Shown: positions 1 to 5,377 of the stretch, one piece after another
How the letters are laid out: every line of letters begins with the position of its first letter
Position numbering within the stretch: the first letter of the stretch is position 1
Assembly: GCA_023392395.1 (NCBI GenBank)
Contig: JAEVZE010000019.1
Coordinates: 1-5,377, forward strand
DNA from: Bacillota bacterium
Lineage (GTDB): Bacteria > Bacillota > Clostridia > Christensenellales > Aristaeellaceae
Reading direction: 5' to 3'
DNA: 5,377 nt
The notes under the pieces: generated by a model
The model's input: only the letters and a program-made list of their open reading frames with translations
The model's database searches: none
Told to the model about the DNA's origin: nothing
Program-made: the position numbers and the translations under genes

Positions 1-4260
<4,260 letters not shown>

Positions 4261-4266
4261 GCGATC

Positions 4267-5377
4267 ATGGGAAAACCAACCGGATTCATGGAATTTGAGC
4301 GGGCAAACAACGGAACGATCCCGCCCGAAGAGCGCATCAAGGACTTTAAAGAATTCCATCCCTCGATGGAGCTTTCAGACCGGCGCACCCAGGCCGCCCG
4401 CTGCATGGACTGCGGCGTGCCCTTCTGCCAGACCGGCATGATGCTGGCCGGTATGGTCTCCGGCTGCCCGCTCAACAACCTCATCCCCGAGTGGAACGAC
4501 ATGGTCTACCGCGGCAGCATGCCCTACGCGCTGTCCCGGCTTCTCAAGACCAACAGCTTCCCGGAATTCACCGGCCGCGTGTGCCCCGCCCCCTGCGAGG
4601 CCGCCTGCACCTGCTCGCTGCACAACGACCCGGTCACCATCCGCGAAAACGAGCTGGCCATCATCGAATACGCCTTCGGGAACGGGCTGATCCAGCCCCG
4701 CACGCCATCGGTACGTACCGGCAAAAAGGTGGCGGTGATCGGCTCCGGCCCCTCCGGCCTCGCGGCGGCGGACGCGCTCAACCGGCGCGGCCACACCGTC
4801 ACCGTGTACGAGCGGGAGGACCGGCCCGGCGGTCTTCTGATGTACGGCATCCCCAACATGAAGCTGGACAAGGGGATCGTGGAGCGGCGCGTCAAGCTCA
4901 TGGAGGAAGAGGGCGTCACCTTCGTGACGGGCGCGGATGTGGGCAAGACCGTGGATGCCAAGCAACTGCTTCAGGAAAACGACGCGGTGGTGCTCGCCTG
5001 CGGCGCTTCGAACCCCAGGGATTTGCCGGTCCCCGGCCGCGACGCCTCCGGCGTCCACTTCGCGGTGGACTTCCTGAAGGCGACCACAAAGAGCCTTTTG
5101 AACTCCAACCTGGAGGACGGCCTTTTCATCTCCGCCAAGGACAAACATGTCGTCGTGGTCGGCGGCGGCGATACCGGCAACGACTGCGTGGGCACCTCGA
5201 TCCGGCACGGCGCGAAGTCGGTCACCCAGATCGAGATGCTGCCCTGCCCGCCGGAGGCGCGCCTTGAAAGCAACCCCTGGCCCGAGTGGCCGCGCATCCT
5301 GAAGGTGGACTACGGCCAGCAGGAAGCGATCGCGCTCTTCGGCTGCGACCCGCGCGTCTACCAGACCACCATCAAGG
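4267..5377 (+). CDS. gltD: Glutamate synthase small (beta) subunit, 3'-partial
   Basis: NAD(P)H-oxidising subunit of glutamate synthase: it passes electrons through FAD and two 4Fe-4S clusters to FMN in GltB. The frame stays open to the right edge, giving 370 complete codons of an expected ~490; the C-terminal ~120 residues, including the end of the FAD domain, lie outside. The ATG at 4267 is chosen because it gives the family-like start MGKPTGFMEF and has a good ribosome binding site. The N-terminal Fe-S domain (~20-145) holds Cys46, Cys49, Cys54 and Cys67 (CMDCGVPFC, then GCPLNNLIPEW), then Cys106, Cys110 and Cys114 (CPAPCEAAC), with an extra Cys116. The FAD-binding fold starts at Lys153 with GSGPSGL (159-165) and Glu182, followed by GGLLMYGIP (188-196). 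The NAD(P)H-binding loop is GGGDTG (299-304). Homologous electron-bifurcating and pyrimidine-reducing flavoproteins share this fold, but the adjacent gltB, six bases upstream and in the same frame, settles the identity. Confidence 0.97.
   Translation, partial: MGKPTGFMEFERANNGTIPPEERIKDFKEFHPSMELSDRRTQAARCMDCGVPFCQTGMMLAGMVSGCPLNNLIPEWNDMVYRGSMPYALSRLLKTNSFPEFTGRVCPAPCEAACTCSLHNDPVTIRENELAIIEYAFGNGLIQPRTPSVRTGKKVAVIGSGPSGLAAADALNRRGHTVTVYEREDRPGGLLMYGIPNMKLDKGIVERRVKLMEEEGVTFVTGADVGKTVDAKQLLQENDAVVLACGASNPRDLPVPGRDASGVHFAVDFLKATTKSLLNSNLEDGLFISAKDKHVVVVGGGDTGNDCVGTSIRHGAKSVTQIEMLPCPPEARLESNPWPEWPRILKVDYGQQEAIALFGCDPRVYQTTIK

Noticed and set aside
4709..4720. Perfect 12-bp palindrome CGGTACGTACCG within gltD
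   Set aside because: About one such palindrome is expected by chance in a sequence of this length; it sits in coding sequence for the linker before the FAD-binding fold and has no partner copy that I noticed.
4375..5208. A 277-codon minus-strand open frame opposite gltD
   Set aside because: Same cause: it is in register with gltD codons and ends at the sense TCA codon at 4375. No recognisable protein features.
4491..5267. A 258-codon plus-strand open frame inside gltD
   Set aside because: It is out of frame with gltD, which carries all the conserved motifs; the alternative translation is Arg/Gly/Pro-rich, typical of a GC-rich shadow frame.

Overview
This window is a two-gene glutamate synthase (GOGAT) locus, with both genes on the + strand and each cut by a window edge. 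Bases 1-4260 hold gltB, the large (alpha) subunit. It lacks its first ~65 codons, which would carry the catalytic N-terminal Cys. After six bases comes gltD, the small (beta) subunit, which begins at 4267 and runs off the right edge at about three quarters of its expected length. Essentially the whole window is coding. No RNA gene, mobile element, CRISPR array, terminator or promoter is visible, and no non-coding stretch exceeds a few bases.

The organism is probably a GC-rich Gram-positive-type bacterium of the Clostridia or a related Firmicutes lineage. Third codon positions are dominated by G and C. The protein sequences nevertheless resemble clostridial/Bacillus GOGAT, for example the GltD start MGKPTGFMEF, the spaced first cysteine motif and the LIPEWNDMVYRG segment. 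This placement rests on remembered family patterns, not on a search.

The two proteins form one enzyme. GltD takes electrons from NAD(P)H through FAD and passes them via Fe-S clusters to FMN in GltB. The GltB amidotransferase domain releases ammonia from glutamine. That ammonia is channelled to the FMN site, where 2-oxoglutarate is converted to glutamate. A Shine-Dalgarno-like sequence for gltD overlaps the gltB stop codon, which suggests coupled 1:1 translation.

I see no sign of an undescribed system here; this is a core nitrogen-assimilation operon. The points worth a second look are modest: the two genes share one reading frame separated by a single TGA, the only three CTA codons cluster at a domain boundary, and GltD has the long-spaced cysteine motif.
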